Counted from the first letter of the stretch, positions 8,383-18,391 are shown. The stretch is 64,000 nt of DNA from Beijerinckiaceae bacterium (GCA_024304885.1 JALJOM010000008.1:124001-188000), one strand, 5' to 3'. Notes: generated by a model from the letters alone, not told the origin. Numbers and translations are program-made.

Positions 8383-9858
8383 TTATTGCGTGACCGGGAC
8401 CGGGACGCCGATCGCAGTCCGTAGATCCGCCAGGGTCACGACGCGCGGACCATGCAGGGCGGCGATCTGAGCGACATCCAGCTTCAGCCTCTGAATGTTG
8501 TCGTAGAGATTGACCGAATAAGGATTCGGGTTGATCGGTGGCGGAACATTGGCCGCCGTCGGCGTATAGGCATCCGCCTCGACGAGGATTTTTTCCTTGG
8601 GCAGATAGACCAGCGCGAGGTCGTCGGCATGGCCGCTCGCGGCGATCCTGTGGATCTCGATCGGCCGGGCTGCATCGGCGAGAACGAGCTTGTCGCTGTA
8701 GGTCTGGAACTTCGCCGCTTTCCCCGATTGAGCGAGCCGATCGGGGCTCACTGTATGCGGATTGGCCCAGGCTTTCTCGAAATAGGGCTTGTCGAGCTCG
8801 TGGGCGATGATGGTCGCGCCCTCGGCCGCCAGAGTGCGCAGCCCACCCGAATGGTCGAAATGGACATGGCTCGCGATCACGTGGGTGATCGGCTTGTTCG
8901 GGACGATTTCGCGGATCTTGGCGATGACCGCGAGAGAGCGTTCCTCGCCGAGCGGCGCTTCGACGAGCACGACGTGATCACCCTGCTCGACGGCGATGCT
9001 GTGATGTGTTCCGCCGGTCAGATAATGGACCCCATCGGCCAATTTGCTCGCGACCACGGCCGGGGCCTGGTAGCTCGCCACATTGGCCGGAACCGTGAGG
9101 TCGAGCGGTACGTTCGGCTTGACGTCCGAAATGGCGAGGTCGAGCACGGGAAACCCACCCTGGATTCGCGTGATCTGGGTCGGGAACGCAATGCCGTTGA
9201 ACTGCTTGTAGGCGCGGAAGCTCGTCTCGACGAGCGTATCGCCGAGCACCGGATTGTCGATCCAGGTCTTGACGCGTTCCACTTGGTTCTGGGCGTTGAT
9301 CGTTCCGACGTAGCGCGCCTTGCCGCCGACCGTGAACGACACCTCGAGCCCATCGGCTCCGACCGGCGTCGAGGTCGCATTGCTCGCGAGCGCCGCCTTG
9401 ATGAAACCTTGGGGAGTTGCCCAGATTTCCGCTTGACGTTCCTGCGCGGCAGCGGGCTGAGGCACGATCGTCGGCGCCGTTCCGGCCGGCGAATTCGCGG
9501 GCAGGTTCGCGTTCCAGGCCTGTCCGCCGCTCACATATTGCTCGACCCTCTGGTCGGCTGGCGCCGGACGAATGCGCCCGGGATCGAGCACCTGCTTGCG
9601 CGTGGAAAGAATGCGGGCGCTCGAATTGTCGTAATTGACGACCGCGACATAAGTGCTGACGTCATATTGAGGCCAGGGCAAGCCGGGGCTCGGCGCCTGG
9701 CCGAACTGGAACCAGCGTCCCGACCCGGATATTTCGAGAGACTTGGTCCCGGCCACGCCGAGCGCGGTGGCGGCGTCCTGGAGCGACGCCGCCTGTGCCG
9801 TGCATAAAGCCATGGTCAAGGTAAGGGTCAGCCCCGATAGATACATTGTTCTACGCAT
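8383..9858 (-). CDS. Secreted metallo-beta-lactamase-fold hydrolase
   Basis: The 491-residue product has an N-terminal signal peptide (hydrophobic core about 7-20, likely cut after AQA). An N-terminal region of about 260 residues, possibly substrate- or lipoprotein-binding-like, precedes an MBL-fold domain. The metal motif HVHFDHSGG lies near residues 330-338, with later candidate ligands in ASGHADD and the C-terminal ALHGPR. It probably acts in the periplasm. The substrate cannot be told from sequence, since MBL-fold enzymes range from esterases to alkylsulfatases and lactonases. It is convergent with glnA and monocistronic. Confidence 0.8.
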   Translation of the reverse strand: MRRTMYLSGLTLTLTMALCTAQAASLQDAATALGVAGTKSLEISGSGRWFQFGQAPSPGLPWPQYDVSTYVAVVNYDNSSARILSTRKQVLDPGRIRPAPADQRVEQYVSGGQAWNANLPANSPAGTAPTIVPQPAAAQERQAEIWATPQGFIKAALASNATSTPVGADGLEVSFTVGGKARYVGTINAQNQVERVKTWIDNPVLGDTLVETSFRAYKQFNGIAFPTQITRIQGGFPVLDLAISDVKPNVPLDLTVPANVASYQAPAVVASKLADGVHYLTGGTHHSIAVEQGDHVVLVEAPLGEERSLAVIAKIREIVPNKPITHVIASHVHFDHSGGLRTLAAEGATIIAHELDKPYFEKAWANPHTVSPDRLAQSGKAAKFQTYSDKLVLADAARPIEIHRIAASGHADDLALVYLPKEKILVEADAYTPTAANVPPPINPNPYSVNLYDNIQRLKLDVAQIAALHGPRVVTLADLRTAIGVPVPVTQ

Positions 9859-9952
9859 GTCACTCCCCGACTTAGACTATAAAGTCGATAGATATAATTA
9901 CATTTAATTCGGGACCGTCAAGCGCAAGACGGCGGGGCCTCCGGCGTCTCGC

Positions 9953-10261
9953 ATGCGACCTGCGAACCCTCGGACCCCTGTCAAAAGCACGACAAACGAA
10001 GATTCGATGGTCACGCGGCCGGAGGTCCAAGCCTTTGTCGGGAGCCTCGTCGGGCTCGGCGCGAGCAAAGGGGTCTTCGTCACGACCTCGACCTTCAGCC
10101 AGCATGCAATCGACTACGTGCGCCACCTCGCTCAACGCGTTATCCTGATCGACGGGGAGAAGCTCGCGGATCTGATGATCGAGCACAACGTCGGTGTGCG
10201 CTTGACTCGGGCAATCGAATTCAAGCGGATCGACGAAGATTTCTTCTCTGAAGAAAGCTGA
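9953..10261 (+). pseudogene. C-terminal fragment of an Mrr-type restriction endonuclease
   Basis: From TRPEVQAFVGSLVG to the stop, the frame matches the C-terminal end of Mrr/McrA-type restriction enzymes, including GASKGVFVTTSTFS, VILIDGEKLADLMIEHNVGV and RIDEDFF. In full-length Mrr this part follows the QAK catalytic lysine of the PD-(D/E)xK nuclease domain. Here the winged-helix DNA-binding domain and the D...QAK catalytic core are missing, and the upstream 20 residues are unrelated. The fragment could start at ATG 10007 but should have no nuclease activity. It is a relic of a lost modification-dependent restriction gene. Confidence 0.75.
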
Positions 10262-10787
10262 GCTGCAATGCCACTCGCGCTCGACCGGTTTGGCTGAACA
10301 ATAGCAGTTGCCGTCCTCGCGCAGGCTCGTGGGGAAGAGCCGAACCGGCTCGGACCCATGTGGGGCTCAATCCTCGAGGGCGGCCGAAGCCTCCGTGGGG
10401 GGAGAATTCCGATGGGCGTGCGAATCCCTCCCCGGGGACGGGGAGGGGGGCTCGCCTTATGGCGAAACGGGTGGGGCGACACCGGGTTCGAATGGTCGGA
10501 GGACCCACCCGGCGGTCTTCGACTGCCGACCTCCCCGTGGCGGGGAGGTAATTCGCGGGCGGTGTCCAGGACGCCTCCGGTCGGCCGATCGCTCTGCCTG
10601 CGCTCGACAGCGGGACCCGATCGCGGCAAGGTGGCAGCATCTTGCAGCGGATCGACGACCGGGCGCGATCCGGGGCACGCGCCGCACCCCCGGCCGCCGA
10701 CAAGGATATGACACAAATCAATGAAGTCCTGTGACGATCCGCGTCACTTCCAAAGCTGCAGGCGCGACGGAAAAAGGTAATCACAGC
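10262..10787. other. Gap with repeat C before the MoxR operon
   Basis: The 526-base region holds the structured repeat at 10424-10550. The remaining sequence has no supported gene. No promoter was recognised for the MoxR operon. Confidence 0.4.
10424..10550 (+). repeat. Structured G/C-run repeat (family C)
   Basis: Three stems are nested or adjacent: CCCTCCCC with GGGGAGGG (10426-10447), CGGGTGGG (10468-10475) with CCCACCCG (10504-10511), and ACCTCCCCG with CGGGGAGGT (10529-10549, 3-base loop). This resembles the G/C-run intergenic repeats common in rhizobial genomes. Only one copy lies in the window, so the family call rests on structure. Confidence 0.5.
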
Positions 10788-11789
<1,002 letters not shown>

Positions 11790-11791
11790 CC

Positions 11792-12733
11792 ATGCCCGAG
11801 ATCTCGCTGCTCGGCCCGGAGGATGTGCGCGTCGGCTTCCGACACCGCACGGAGGCCTTGGCACTCGCGCAGCATTTTCAGGACCTCGTCGTGGCGGCCA
11901 AGGAGGTCGCGGCGAGCGTGCTCCATGGGGTCCATGGCCGCAGACGGGCGGGGCAAGGCGAGACCTTCTGGCAGTTCCGCGCCTTCGATCGCGGCGAGGC
12001 GGCGACGAGGATCGATTGGCGCCGCTCGGCCAAGGACGCGCGCCTCTATGTCCGCGAGCGGGAATGGGAGGCCGCGCACACGGTCCTCGTCTGGATCGAC
12101 CGCTCCGCCTCGATGGGCTTTTCCTCCGCGCTCGCGCTGCAATCCAAGGCCGATCGCGCCCTCGTTCTCGGCCTCGCCGTGGCCGATCTCCTGGTGCGCG
12201 GCGGGGAACGCGTCGGTCTCGCCGGCCTCGTGGCGCCGCTCGCGGTGCGCAATGTCGTCGAGCGCTTCGCCGAGGCCCTGCTCCACGACGAGCAACGGTC
12301 GGGCTACGTTCCGGCCGAGCTCCCAAAAGGTCTGAGCCTGCCGCGCAACGGGCGCGCGGTCCTGATCGGCGACTTTCTCTGCGACCCGCAGGAGGTCGCG
12401 CGCCTGATCGCGGCCAGCGGCACTCGCGGCGCGCGGGGTCATCTCGTGATGATCGCCGATCCGGTCGAGGACGCTTTTCCGTTCAGCGGGCATGTCGAGC
12501 TCGTCGATGTCGATTCGCGCGCACGCCTGCGCATTGGCGAGGCGACGGCCTTCCGCGACACCTATCTGCGCAGGCTCGAGCTGCACCGGGACGCGATCCG
12601 CGCGGCGGCCCGCGCGCGTGGCTGGAGCTTCACGCTCCATCGCACCGACCGGCCGGCGACCGAGGCCTTGCTCGCGCTCCGCATGCTGCTCGAGGCCGAC
12701 CTCGACACCAAGGCCGGAGGCGGCGTCGCATGA
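11792..12733 (+). CDS. DUF58 domain protein (VWA-like)
   Basis: The 313-residue product belongs to the DUF58 family that accompanies MoxR ATPases. It has the RIDWRRSAK signature (about 73-81) and a VWA-type metal-site segment WIDRSASMGF (about 101-110, DxSxS). No membrane helix is obvious. Its start lies two bases after the moxR stop, and its stop overlaps the next start by four bases (ATGA), so translation of the three genes is probably coupled. The family is thought to work with MoxR in envelope or complex maturation; its exact role is not known. Confidence 0.85.
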   Translation: MPEISLLGPEDVRVGFRHRTEALALAQHFQDLVVAAKEVAASVLHGVHGRRRAGQGETFWQFRAFDRGEAATRIDWRRSAKDARLYVREREWEAAHTVLVWIDRSASMGFSSALALQSKADRALVLGLAVADLLVRGGERVGLAGLVAPLAVRNVVERFAEALLHDEQRSGYVPAELPKGLSLPRNGRAVLIGDFLCDPQEVARLIAASGTRGARGHLVMIADPVEDAFPFSGHVELVDVDSRARLRIGEATAFRDTYLRRLELHRDAIRAAARARGWSFTLHRTDRPATEALLALRMLLEADLDTKAGGGVA

Positions 12734-15522
12734 TCCCGGGCCTGCCGCTCGCCTTCTCCTTTCCGCTCGTGCTCGGGGCGTTGGCCTGCCTGCCGCTCCT
12801 CTATCTTCTTTTGCGTGTGACTCCGCCGCGCCCGCGGAGAATCCCGTTTCCGCCGCTGCGGCTCGTCCTCGACCTCGGGCCGCGCGAGGAGACCGCGCAG
12901 CACACGCCCTGGTGGCTGCTTCTTTTGCGCCTCGTGATCGCCTCCTGCCTGATCCTCGCGATGGCGGGACCGGTGCTCGATCCCTTGCCCGAGACCGAAA
13001 GCGGAGCCGGGCCCCTCCTCGTCGTGATCGACGACGGCTGGCCCGCCGCGCCGACCTGGGAACGGCGCCTCGCGGCCGTCACGCGGCGGCTCGAGGGCGC
13101 GGCGCGGCTATCGCGGCCGGTCGCCGTCGTGGCGGCCTCCGATGGCGCACGCGAGATCGTTACGGGCGATGCGGACAAGGCGCAGGATCGGCTGAGGGCC
13201 CTGCACCCCGTGCCCTACATCCCCGACCGCCGCGACCTCGTGGCGCCGATCGAAGCCTTCATGGCACGCCATCCCGACGCGGAGGTGCTCTGGCTCGCGG
13301 ACGGGCTCGCGAGCGGGCACCCGCAAGAGCTCGCCGACCGGCTCGCGAGCCTCGGCTCCGCCCTGACGATCCTCGGTTCGAGCGCGCCGATCTACGGCCT
13401 CGCCGGAGCCCAGAACCGGGCCGGCGGGCTTTCGGTTCGCGTCTTGCGCTCGGCCCCGAGCAGCGCGGAAACGGGCACGGTCCGGGCCTTCGATCGCAAG
13501 CACCGGGCAATCGCCGAGGCGGGCTTCGACTTCGCCGGATCGGCCGAGGCGACGGCGACCTTCGACATGCCGGTCGAGCTGCGCAACGACGTGGCCCGGC
13601 TCGAGGTCTCAAACGAGCGCTCGGCGGGCGCTGTCGCGCTCCTCGACGATCGCTCGCGGCGGCGCCGCGTCGGGCTCGTCAGCGGCGAGACCGCCGACGT
13701 GGCGCAGCCTCTGCTCGCGCCACGCTATTATCTCGAACGCGCGCTCGCACCTTTTTCCGATGTCCGGGAGGCGCGGCCGGGGACCGCCGATCCCGTATCC
13801 GATCTTCTCGACGAGAAGGTCGAGATCATGATCCTCGCCGATATCGGCGCGGTGCCCGAGCCCGCCCGCTCGGCGCTCGCCGATTTCGTCGATCGGGGCG
13901 GGGTCCTGGTGCGCTTCGCCGGGACGCGCCTCGCCGGCGCCACGGATGATCTCGTCCCGGTGCGGCTGCGCCGCGGCGGTCGGGTGCTCGGCGGCGCCAT
14001 GTCCTGGGAGACGCCGAAGCGTCTCGCCCCGTTCGGGAGCCAGAGCCCCTTCCTCGGCCTCGTCGTGCCCGACGACGTGACGATCGATCGTCAGGTCCTC
14101 GCCGAGCCCGATCCCGGGCTCCCCGGCAAGACCTGGGCCGAGCTCCAGGACGGCACGCCGCTCGTCACCGCGGCCCGCTCCGGCAAGGGACTGATGATCT
14201 TGTTCCACGTGACCGCCGATACGACCTGGTCGAACCTGCCCATCTCCGGCCTCTTCGTGGAGATGCTGAAGAAGCTCGTCGATCTCGCTGGCGTACCGGC
14301 GGCAAGCGGCGGCGCCGACCTGCGGCCCGAGCCGGCCGACCCGGCGCGCATGCTGCCGCCCACCCGAATTCTCGACGGGTTCGGCACTCTCGGCTCTCCG
14401 CCGCCGTCCGCGAAGCCGGTGCCGTTCGGCTATGACGGTCCGGCCGACGCGGCTCATCTGCCGGGACTCTACGGCCCCGAGGACGCGCTCCTGGCGGTCA
14501 ACGCGCTCGGCCCCGCCGAGACGATCGCGGCCGCCGATCTCTCCGGTCTCGGGTCTCGGATCGCGCCTTTGGAGAGGCCCGAGCCGATCGATCTCCGGCC
14601 TTGGCTCGTCGGAGCGGCGCTTTTGCTCTTTCTCGTCGACGCTCTCGCCTCGCTTCGGCTTTCGGGAGGCTCGCGCCTCCTGCCGCGGCGCCGTGTCGGC
14701 GGATCGGCGCTCGCCCTCGTCCTGCTCGCGGCCACGGCCGTGCCGTCGAAGGTCTCGGCGGAGCCCGCGGCTTCGCCTCGCGATCTCGACTCGGCGCTGA
14801 CGACGCGGCTCGCCTATGTGACGAGCGGGGACCCCGCGGTCGACGAAGCGTCGCGGCGAGGCCTCCAGAGCCTGTCGCAGGTCCTCGCGCGGAGAACCGC
14901 GCTCGTTCCCGGCGAGCCGATCGGCCTCGATCCCGCGACGGACGAATTGAGCTTCTACCCGCTGCTCTACTGGCCGATCGTCGCGAGCCGGCCGCAGCCG
15001 CTGCGGGCGGCGGTCGCCAAGGTGGCCGCCTTCATGAAGCAGGGCGGCACGATCGTCTTCGACACCCGCGACGCGATGAGCGTGCGGCCGGGCGGAGCGC
15101 CCTCCCCCGAGGCGCTCTGGCTTCGCCAATTGCTGGCGGGCGTCGACGTGCCGGAGCTCGAGCCGGTGCCGGCCGACCACGTCGTGACCAAGACCTTCTA
15201 TCTCATCGACGGCTTCCTCGGCCGCTACGCGCTCGGGCAGACCTGGATCGAGGCGCTTCCGCCCGCGCCGCCGGGCGGCGGGCCGCAGCCCGCGCGCTCG
15301 GGCGACGGCGTGTCGCCCATCATCATCACCGGGAACGATCTCGCCGCCGGCTGGGCGAGCGATGCCGAGGGCGAAAGCTATTATTCGCTCGTCCCCGGAG
15401 GCCGCCGCCAGCACGAGCTGGCACTTCGCGGCGGCGTCAATCTCGTGATGTATACGCTGACGGGCAACTACAAGGCGGACCAGGTGCACGTTCGCGACCT
15501 GCTCGAGCGCTTGGGCCATTGA
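12730..15522 (+). CDS. Large membrane protein with BatA-like N-terminus and DUF4159 C-terminus
   Basis: The 930-residue product begins with two membrane helices (about 8-30 and 57-78) framing the PPRPRRIPFPPL motif of the BatA (Aerotolerance_N) family. A large, probably periplasmic, alpha/beta region follows, then a helix near 620-640, another hydrophobic stretch and a C-terminal DUF4159 domain (about 685-925) with glutamine-amidotransferase-like features. The ATG at 12730 overlaps the DUF58 stop by four bases; the open frame upstream is a shadow of the DUF58 gene. In related genomes another membrane-protein gene often follows; here the operon ends and a broken toxin gene comes next. Confidence 0.85.
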   Translation: MIPGLPLAFSFPLVLGALACLPLLYLLLRVTPPRPRRIPFPPLRLVLDLGPREETAQHTPWWLLLLRLVIASCLILAMAGPVLDPLPETESGAGPLLVVIDDGWPAAPTWERRLAAVTRRLEGAARLSRPVAVVAASDGAREIVTGDADKAQDRLRALHPVPYIPDRRDLVAPIEAFMARHPDAEVLWLADGLASGHPQELADRLASLGSALTILGSSAPIYGLAGAQNRAGGLSVRVLRSAPSSAETGTVRAFDRKHRAIAEAGFDFAGSAEATATFDMPVELRNDVARLEVSNERSAGAVALLDDRSRRRRVGLVSGETADVAQPLLAPRYYLERALAPFSDVREARPGTADPVSDLLDEKVEIMILADIGAVPEPARSALADFVDRGGVLVRFAGTRLAGATDDLVPVRLRRGGRVLGGAMSWETPKRLAPFGSQSPFLGLVVPDDVTIDRQVLAEPDPGLPGKTWAELQDGTPLVTAARSGKGLMILFHVTADTTWSNLPISGLFVEMLKKLVDLAGVPAASGGADLRPEPADPARMLPPTRILDGFGTLGSPPPSAKPVPFGYDGPADAAHLPGLYGPEDALLAVNALGPAETIAAADLSGLGSRIAPLERPEPIDLRPWLVGAALLLFLVDALASLRLSGGSRLLPRRRVGGSALALVLLAATAVPSKVSAEPAASPRDLDSALTTRLAYVTSGDPAVDEASRRGLQSLSQVLARRTALVPGEPIGLDPATDELSFYPLLYWPIVASRPQPLRAAVAKVAAFMKQGGTIVFDTRDAMSVRPGGAPSPEALWLRQLLAGVDVPELEPVPADHVVTKTFYLIDGFLGRYALGQTWIEALPPAPPGGGPQPARSGDGVSPIIITGNDLAAGWASDAEGESYYSLVPGGRRQHELALRGGVNLVMYTLTGNYKADQVHVRDLLERLGH

Positions 15523-15608
15523 GGCCGGAACGGCGCCGCGGATGTGACCGTGCCTCTCTCGAATGGGCGGTCTTGGGGAGGTTGCTCAAGATGCGGCAGC
15601 TACCGCGC

Positions 15609-15624
15609 ATATCACATGTGATAT
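15609..15624. promoter_or_regulatory. Perfect 16-bp palindrome before the HigB-like pseudogene
   Basis: ATATCACATGTGATAT is a perfect inverted repeat 15 bases before the pseudogene start codon. Its place and form fit a relic operator for an HigA-type (XRE) antitoxin, though no antitoxin gene remains next to the toxin. Confidence 0.5.
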
Positions 15625-15638
15625 AGTCGAAAATATTC

Positions 15639-15949
15639 ATGAGCTGGACGGTTCTGTTCGTGAACGCAGCGGCTCAGGCGGCGCTGCCGGCGGACATGCG
15701 CGCCAGGTTCGAGCACATAGTCACATTGACGCGTGAGCATGGCTTGGAGACGGTACGGGAGCCCTACGTCAAGCATCTCGAAGACAAGCTCTGGGAGATG
15801 CGCCTGATCGGACGCGACGGCATTGCCCGCGCAATCTATGTGACGGCTTCCGGCGACGGGCCGTGATCCTTCGGACCTTCGTCAAGAAGACGGCAAAGAC
15901 GCCGAAGCGTGACCTGGCGTTGGCGCCGGAACGCGCGAAGGAGGGCGTG
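15639..15949 (+). pseudogene. Frameshifted HigB/RelE-like (phage Gp49-like) toxin
   Basis: The first frame encodes 75 residues matching the HigB/Gp49-like toxin family: LPADMRARF, HGLETVREPYVKHLEDKLWEMR and GRDGIARAIYVTASG. It then ends at a TGA (15864-15866). The missing C-terminus (ILRTFVKKTAKTPKRDL) continues in another frame from about 15863. An intact protein would need one frameshift near 15850-15860. A few residues also seem to be missing near the start, between NAAAQ and LPADM. No antitoxin gene follows. This is a decayed type II toxin gene unless a sequencing error is involved. Confidence 0.75.
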
Positions 15950-16203
15950 AGCGCGCACGACACGTTTTCCCGTTCCTCCACGGAAACCAACTCGAGATCG
16001 CTTCGGACCCGACCTCGAGCAGCCGAGCTCGGAGCGTCTGCCCGGCGTTAGACCCGCGTGGCATCGACCAGCCTCCGCGAATTTCGGACAAAAGCCCGCC
16101 GACCGTCGCGCCCGGTTGATCTAGCGCAATCGATGCGCCGCTTCGCCGTGTTAGCGCGCCCGAGAAGATTCGGCGGGCACACGGAGGTCCGCGGGAGGCA
16201 TAG

Positions 16204-17385
16204 ATGACCGAGCCGTCCGGTCGGGACGCCGCCCCGGCGCCGGAAACTATCCGCGTCTTCCTCTGCGGCGACGTGATGCTCGGGCGCGGCATCGACCAGG
16301 TCCTTCCGCACCCCTGCGATCCTCGGCTCCACGAGGACTACGTGAAGTCGGCCCTCGACTATGTCGAGCTCGCCGAGCGCCAGTGCGGAACGATCCCGAG
16401 GCCGCGCCCGCTGGCCGCGATCTGGGGCGCGGCGCTCACCGAGCTCGACCGTGCCCGCCCCGACGCGAGGATCATCAACCTCGAGACGAGCATCACGCGA
16501 AGCGAGGCCTATGTCCCGAAGGGCATCAACTATCGGATGAGCCCCGAGAACGCCGCCTGCCTCGGGGCGGCGAGAATCGACTGCTGCGTCCTCGCCAATA
16601 ACCATGTCCTCGACTACGGCCACGCCGGGTTGCGCGACACCTTGGCGACGCTTCGGGATCTCGGCATTGCGACGGCCGGCGCCGGCCACGACCTCGAGGA
16701 AGCGCGCGCGCCGGCGATCCTCGACATCGCGGGCAAGGGACGCGTCGTCGTCCTCGCCTATGCCTGCGAGACGAGCGGGGTTCCCTCGTACTGGGCCGCG
16801 AGCACGGTGGATGCCGGGGTGAGCCTCGTCGCCGGTGCGGCCGAGGACCGCGTCGCAGGAATCGCGGAGACGATCGCGCGGCTGCGCCGGCCCCGCGATA
16901 TTTTCATCGTGTCGATCCACTGGGGCTCGAACTGGGGCTACGGCATTTCAGAGGAGGAGATCGCCCTCGCGCGCGGGCTCGTCGAGCAGGCAGGGGTTTC
17001 CGCCGTCCACGGCCACTCGTCCCATCACGCCAAGGCCCTCGAGATCACGCGGGACCGGCTGATCCTCTATGGATGCGGGGACTTCCTGAACGATTACGAG
17101 GGGATCGGCGGCGAGGAGGAGTTTCGCGGCGACCTCGCGCTCGCCTATCTCGCCGATTTCGAGTGCTCGACCGGGACCCTCGCGCGGCTCGAGATCGTCC
17201 CGTTCCAGATCAGGGGCTTTTCGCTCGAGCCTGCCACAGCTGCCGATCTCGACTGGCTCGAGCGCCGGCTCGACCGCGAGAGTGCGCCGTTTCGGACGCG
17301 TGTCGCACGAAACCCGGCAAATCGGTTGAGCGTTTCCCGGGTCGAACCCGCGAAGACCGAGAGGACGGGAGGAGCCTTGCGATGA
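16204..17385 (+). CDS. CapA/PgsA-type metallophosphatase-fold protein
   Basis: The 393-residue product belongs to the CapA family of poly-gamma-glutamate synthesis-associated proteins, which have a calcineurin-like fold. Family motifs are present: GDVMLGRGID (about 23-32), NLETSITR, LANNHVLDYG, SIHWGSNWGY and VHGHSSHHAK. No signal peptide or lipobox is seen, unlike many CapA proteins, and no capBC genes are nearby, so polymer synthesis is not supported; a cytosolic phosphoesterase is possible. The ATG at 16204 has GGGAGG seven bases upstream. The stop overlaps the next small ORF by four bases. Confidence 0.85.
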   Translation: MTEPSGRDAAPAPETIRVFLCGDVMLGRGIDQVLPHPCDPRLHEDYVKSALDYVELAERQCGTIPRPRPLAAIWGAALTELDRARPDARIINLETSITRSEAYVPKGINYRMSPENAACLGAARIDCCVLANNHVLDYGHAGLRDTLATLRDLGIATAGAGHDLEEARAPAILDIAGKGRVVVLAYACETSGVPSYWAASTVDAGVSLVAGAAEDRVAGIAETIARLRRPRDIFIVSIHWGSNWGYGISEEEIALARGLVEQAGVSAVHGHSSHHAKALEITRDRLILYGCGDFLNDYEGIGGEEEFRGDLALAYLADFECSTGTLARLEIVPFQIRGFSLEPATAADLDWLERRLDRESAPFRTRVARNPANRLSVSRVEPAKTERTGGALR

Positions 17386-17576
17386 TCACAGCCCATGACG
17401 CCGGCCCCAAGTCCCGGGCGAAGCACCTCGGCTACGACGAAAGCGTGGACGAGGCCGGGAAGGCCCTCGATGCCGAGCCGGTCGAGATCGAGGCCGAGCG
17501 TCCGGCCGAGGAGAACGAGCCTGTGGAGGGCACGGCCGACGACAGCGAGCCCCCGCCTCCCGCCTTCGAGGAATGA
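17382..17576 (+). CDS. Small acidic, probably disordered protein
   Basis: The 64-residue product starts by a four-base ATGA overlap with the capA-like gene. After a short basic patch (GPKSRAKHLGYDESVDEAGKA style) it is dominated by Glu, Asp, Pro and Ala (about 30-64), so it is likely disordered. No family was recognised. Translational coupling suggests a role linked to the upstream protein, for example as an accessory or regulatory peptide, but this is inference. Confidence 0.55.
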   Translation: MITAHDAGPKSRAKHLGYDESVDEAGKALDAEPVEIEAERPAEENEPVEGTADDSEPPPPAFEE

Positions 17577-17629
17577 GCCGGCTTCCCGTTTTCCTGGGCG
17601 ATGCTCAACGAGATACATGGAGCAGGTCT

Positions 17630-17830
17630 ATGTCGAGCCAAGTCGGTGATACCAATCAGAACGGGCAAAAAATACTCGCCAAGACCTCGTTCGAGGGCAC
17701 AGACCACAATCAAAAGATATGGGCGCTTCAGTGCACGCAGCCGGGCTGTGGCCATGTATATGGCGCAAATGGTACTGATTTTTTTGAACGTAAATGCCCG
17801 AAGTGCCAAAACGGAAAGCCTGGACTCTAG
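17630..17830 (+). CDS. Small zinc-ribbon protein, AT-richer than neighbours
   Basis: The 66-residue product has four cysteines in two pairs, CTQPGC (about 35-40) and CPKC (about 56-59), separated by about 15 residues. This is a zinc-ribbon layout. The N-terminus contains the motif VGDTNQNGQKILAKTSFEGTDH. The ATG at 17630 is preferred to an in-frame start at 17573 because GGAG lies about 10 bases upstream and the family-like sequence starts there. Codon use is less GC-biased than in adjacent genes, suggesting transfer. Similar small proteins occur near mobile DNA-related genes; the function is unknown. Confidence 0.65.
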   Translation: MSSQVGDTNQNGQKILAKTSFEGTDHNQKIWALQCTQPGCGHVYGANGTDFFERKCPKCQNGKPGL

Positions 17831-17907
17831 GACTGGCCGTGCTCGGACGGTCTGATGCTGTATAACGTCCACTTCAAACGACAATCACACCGAGACACAA
17901 TAAAACT

Positions 17908-18387
17908 TCAGTTGTGCTCGTCGGGCAGAACTGGGATGGGCAATATACCGATCCCTTCCTCGAGCAAGGCGCGCGCCTCCTCGACGCTCGCCTGGCCGTG
18001 AATCGGGCGCTCCCGCACCGCGCCGTCGTGAATCTTGCGCGCCTCGTTGGGGAACCGCGCACCGACATCGTCGGCCTCGGCGAAGATGCGCTTGCGGATG
18101 CTCTCGATCATCGCCCTGAGCTCGCGGTCCTTCGCGTCGAGAAGCGCGACCGGCTTCGGGGCCTCGGCCGGCGCCGCCTCGGCCGTGCAAGCGGGCACCT
18201 GAGGGCGCGGCGCTTCCCTGCGCCGGCCGGTGATCGCCGGCGCCATGATCGCCTTGGCGACCTTGCGCGCCCCGCAGATCGGGCAGGCGACGAGCCCGGC
18301 TTCGGCCTGGATGTCGAAGGCCGCGCCGTTCTGGAACCAGCTCTCGAAACGGTGGGCGTTCTCGCAGGCGAGGGTGAACTTGATCAT
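17908..18387 (-). CDS. DUF1178 family protein
   Basis: The 159-residue product matches the conserved DUF1178 family: the start MIKFTLACENAHRFESWF, a CPICGARKV knuckle (about 35-43), the KDRELRAMIESIRKRI helix and a C-terminal EEGIGILPIPVLPDE. The two nearby cysteines suggest a single metal knuckle with C8 as a possible extra ligand. The function is unknown. It starts four bases after the grxC stop and is probably co-transcribed with it, as in many alphaproteobacteria. Confidence 0.85.
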   Translation of the reverse strand: MIKFTLACENAHRFESWFQNGAAFDIQAEAGLVACPICGARKVAKAIMAPAITGRRREAPRPQVPACTAEAAPAEAPKPVALLDAKDRELRAMIESIRKRIFAEADDVGARFPNEARKIHDGAVRERPIHGQASVEEARALLEEGIGILPIPVLPDEHN

Positions 18388-18391
18388 CGAG

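Noticed and set aside
16048-16920. 290-codon open frame on the minus strand opposite the CapA-like gene
   Set aside because: It mirrors a gene with full family motifs and has low-complexity Arg/Asp-rich sequence without homology; high GC makes such antisense frames common here.
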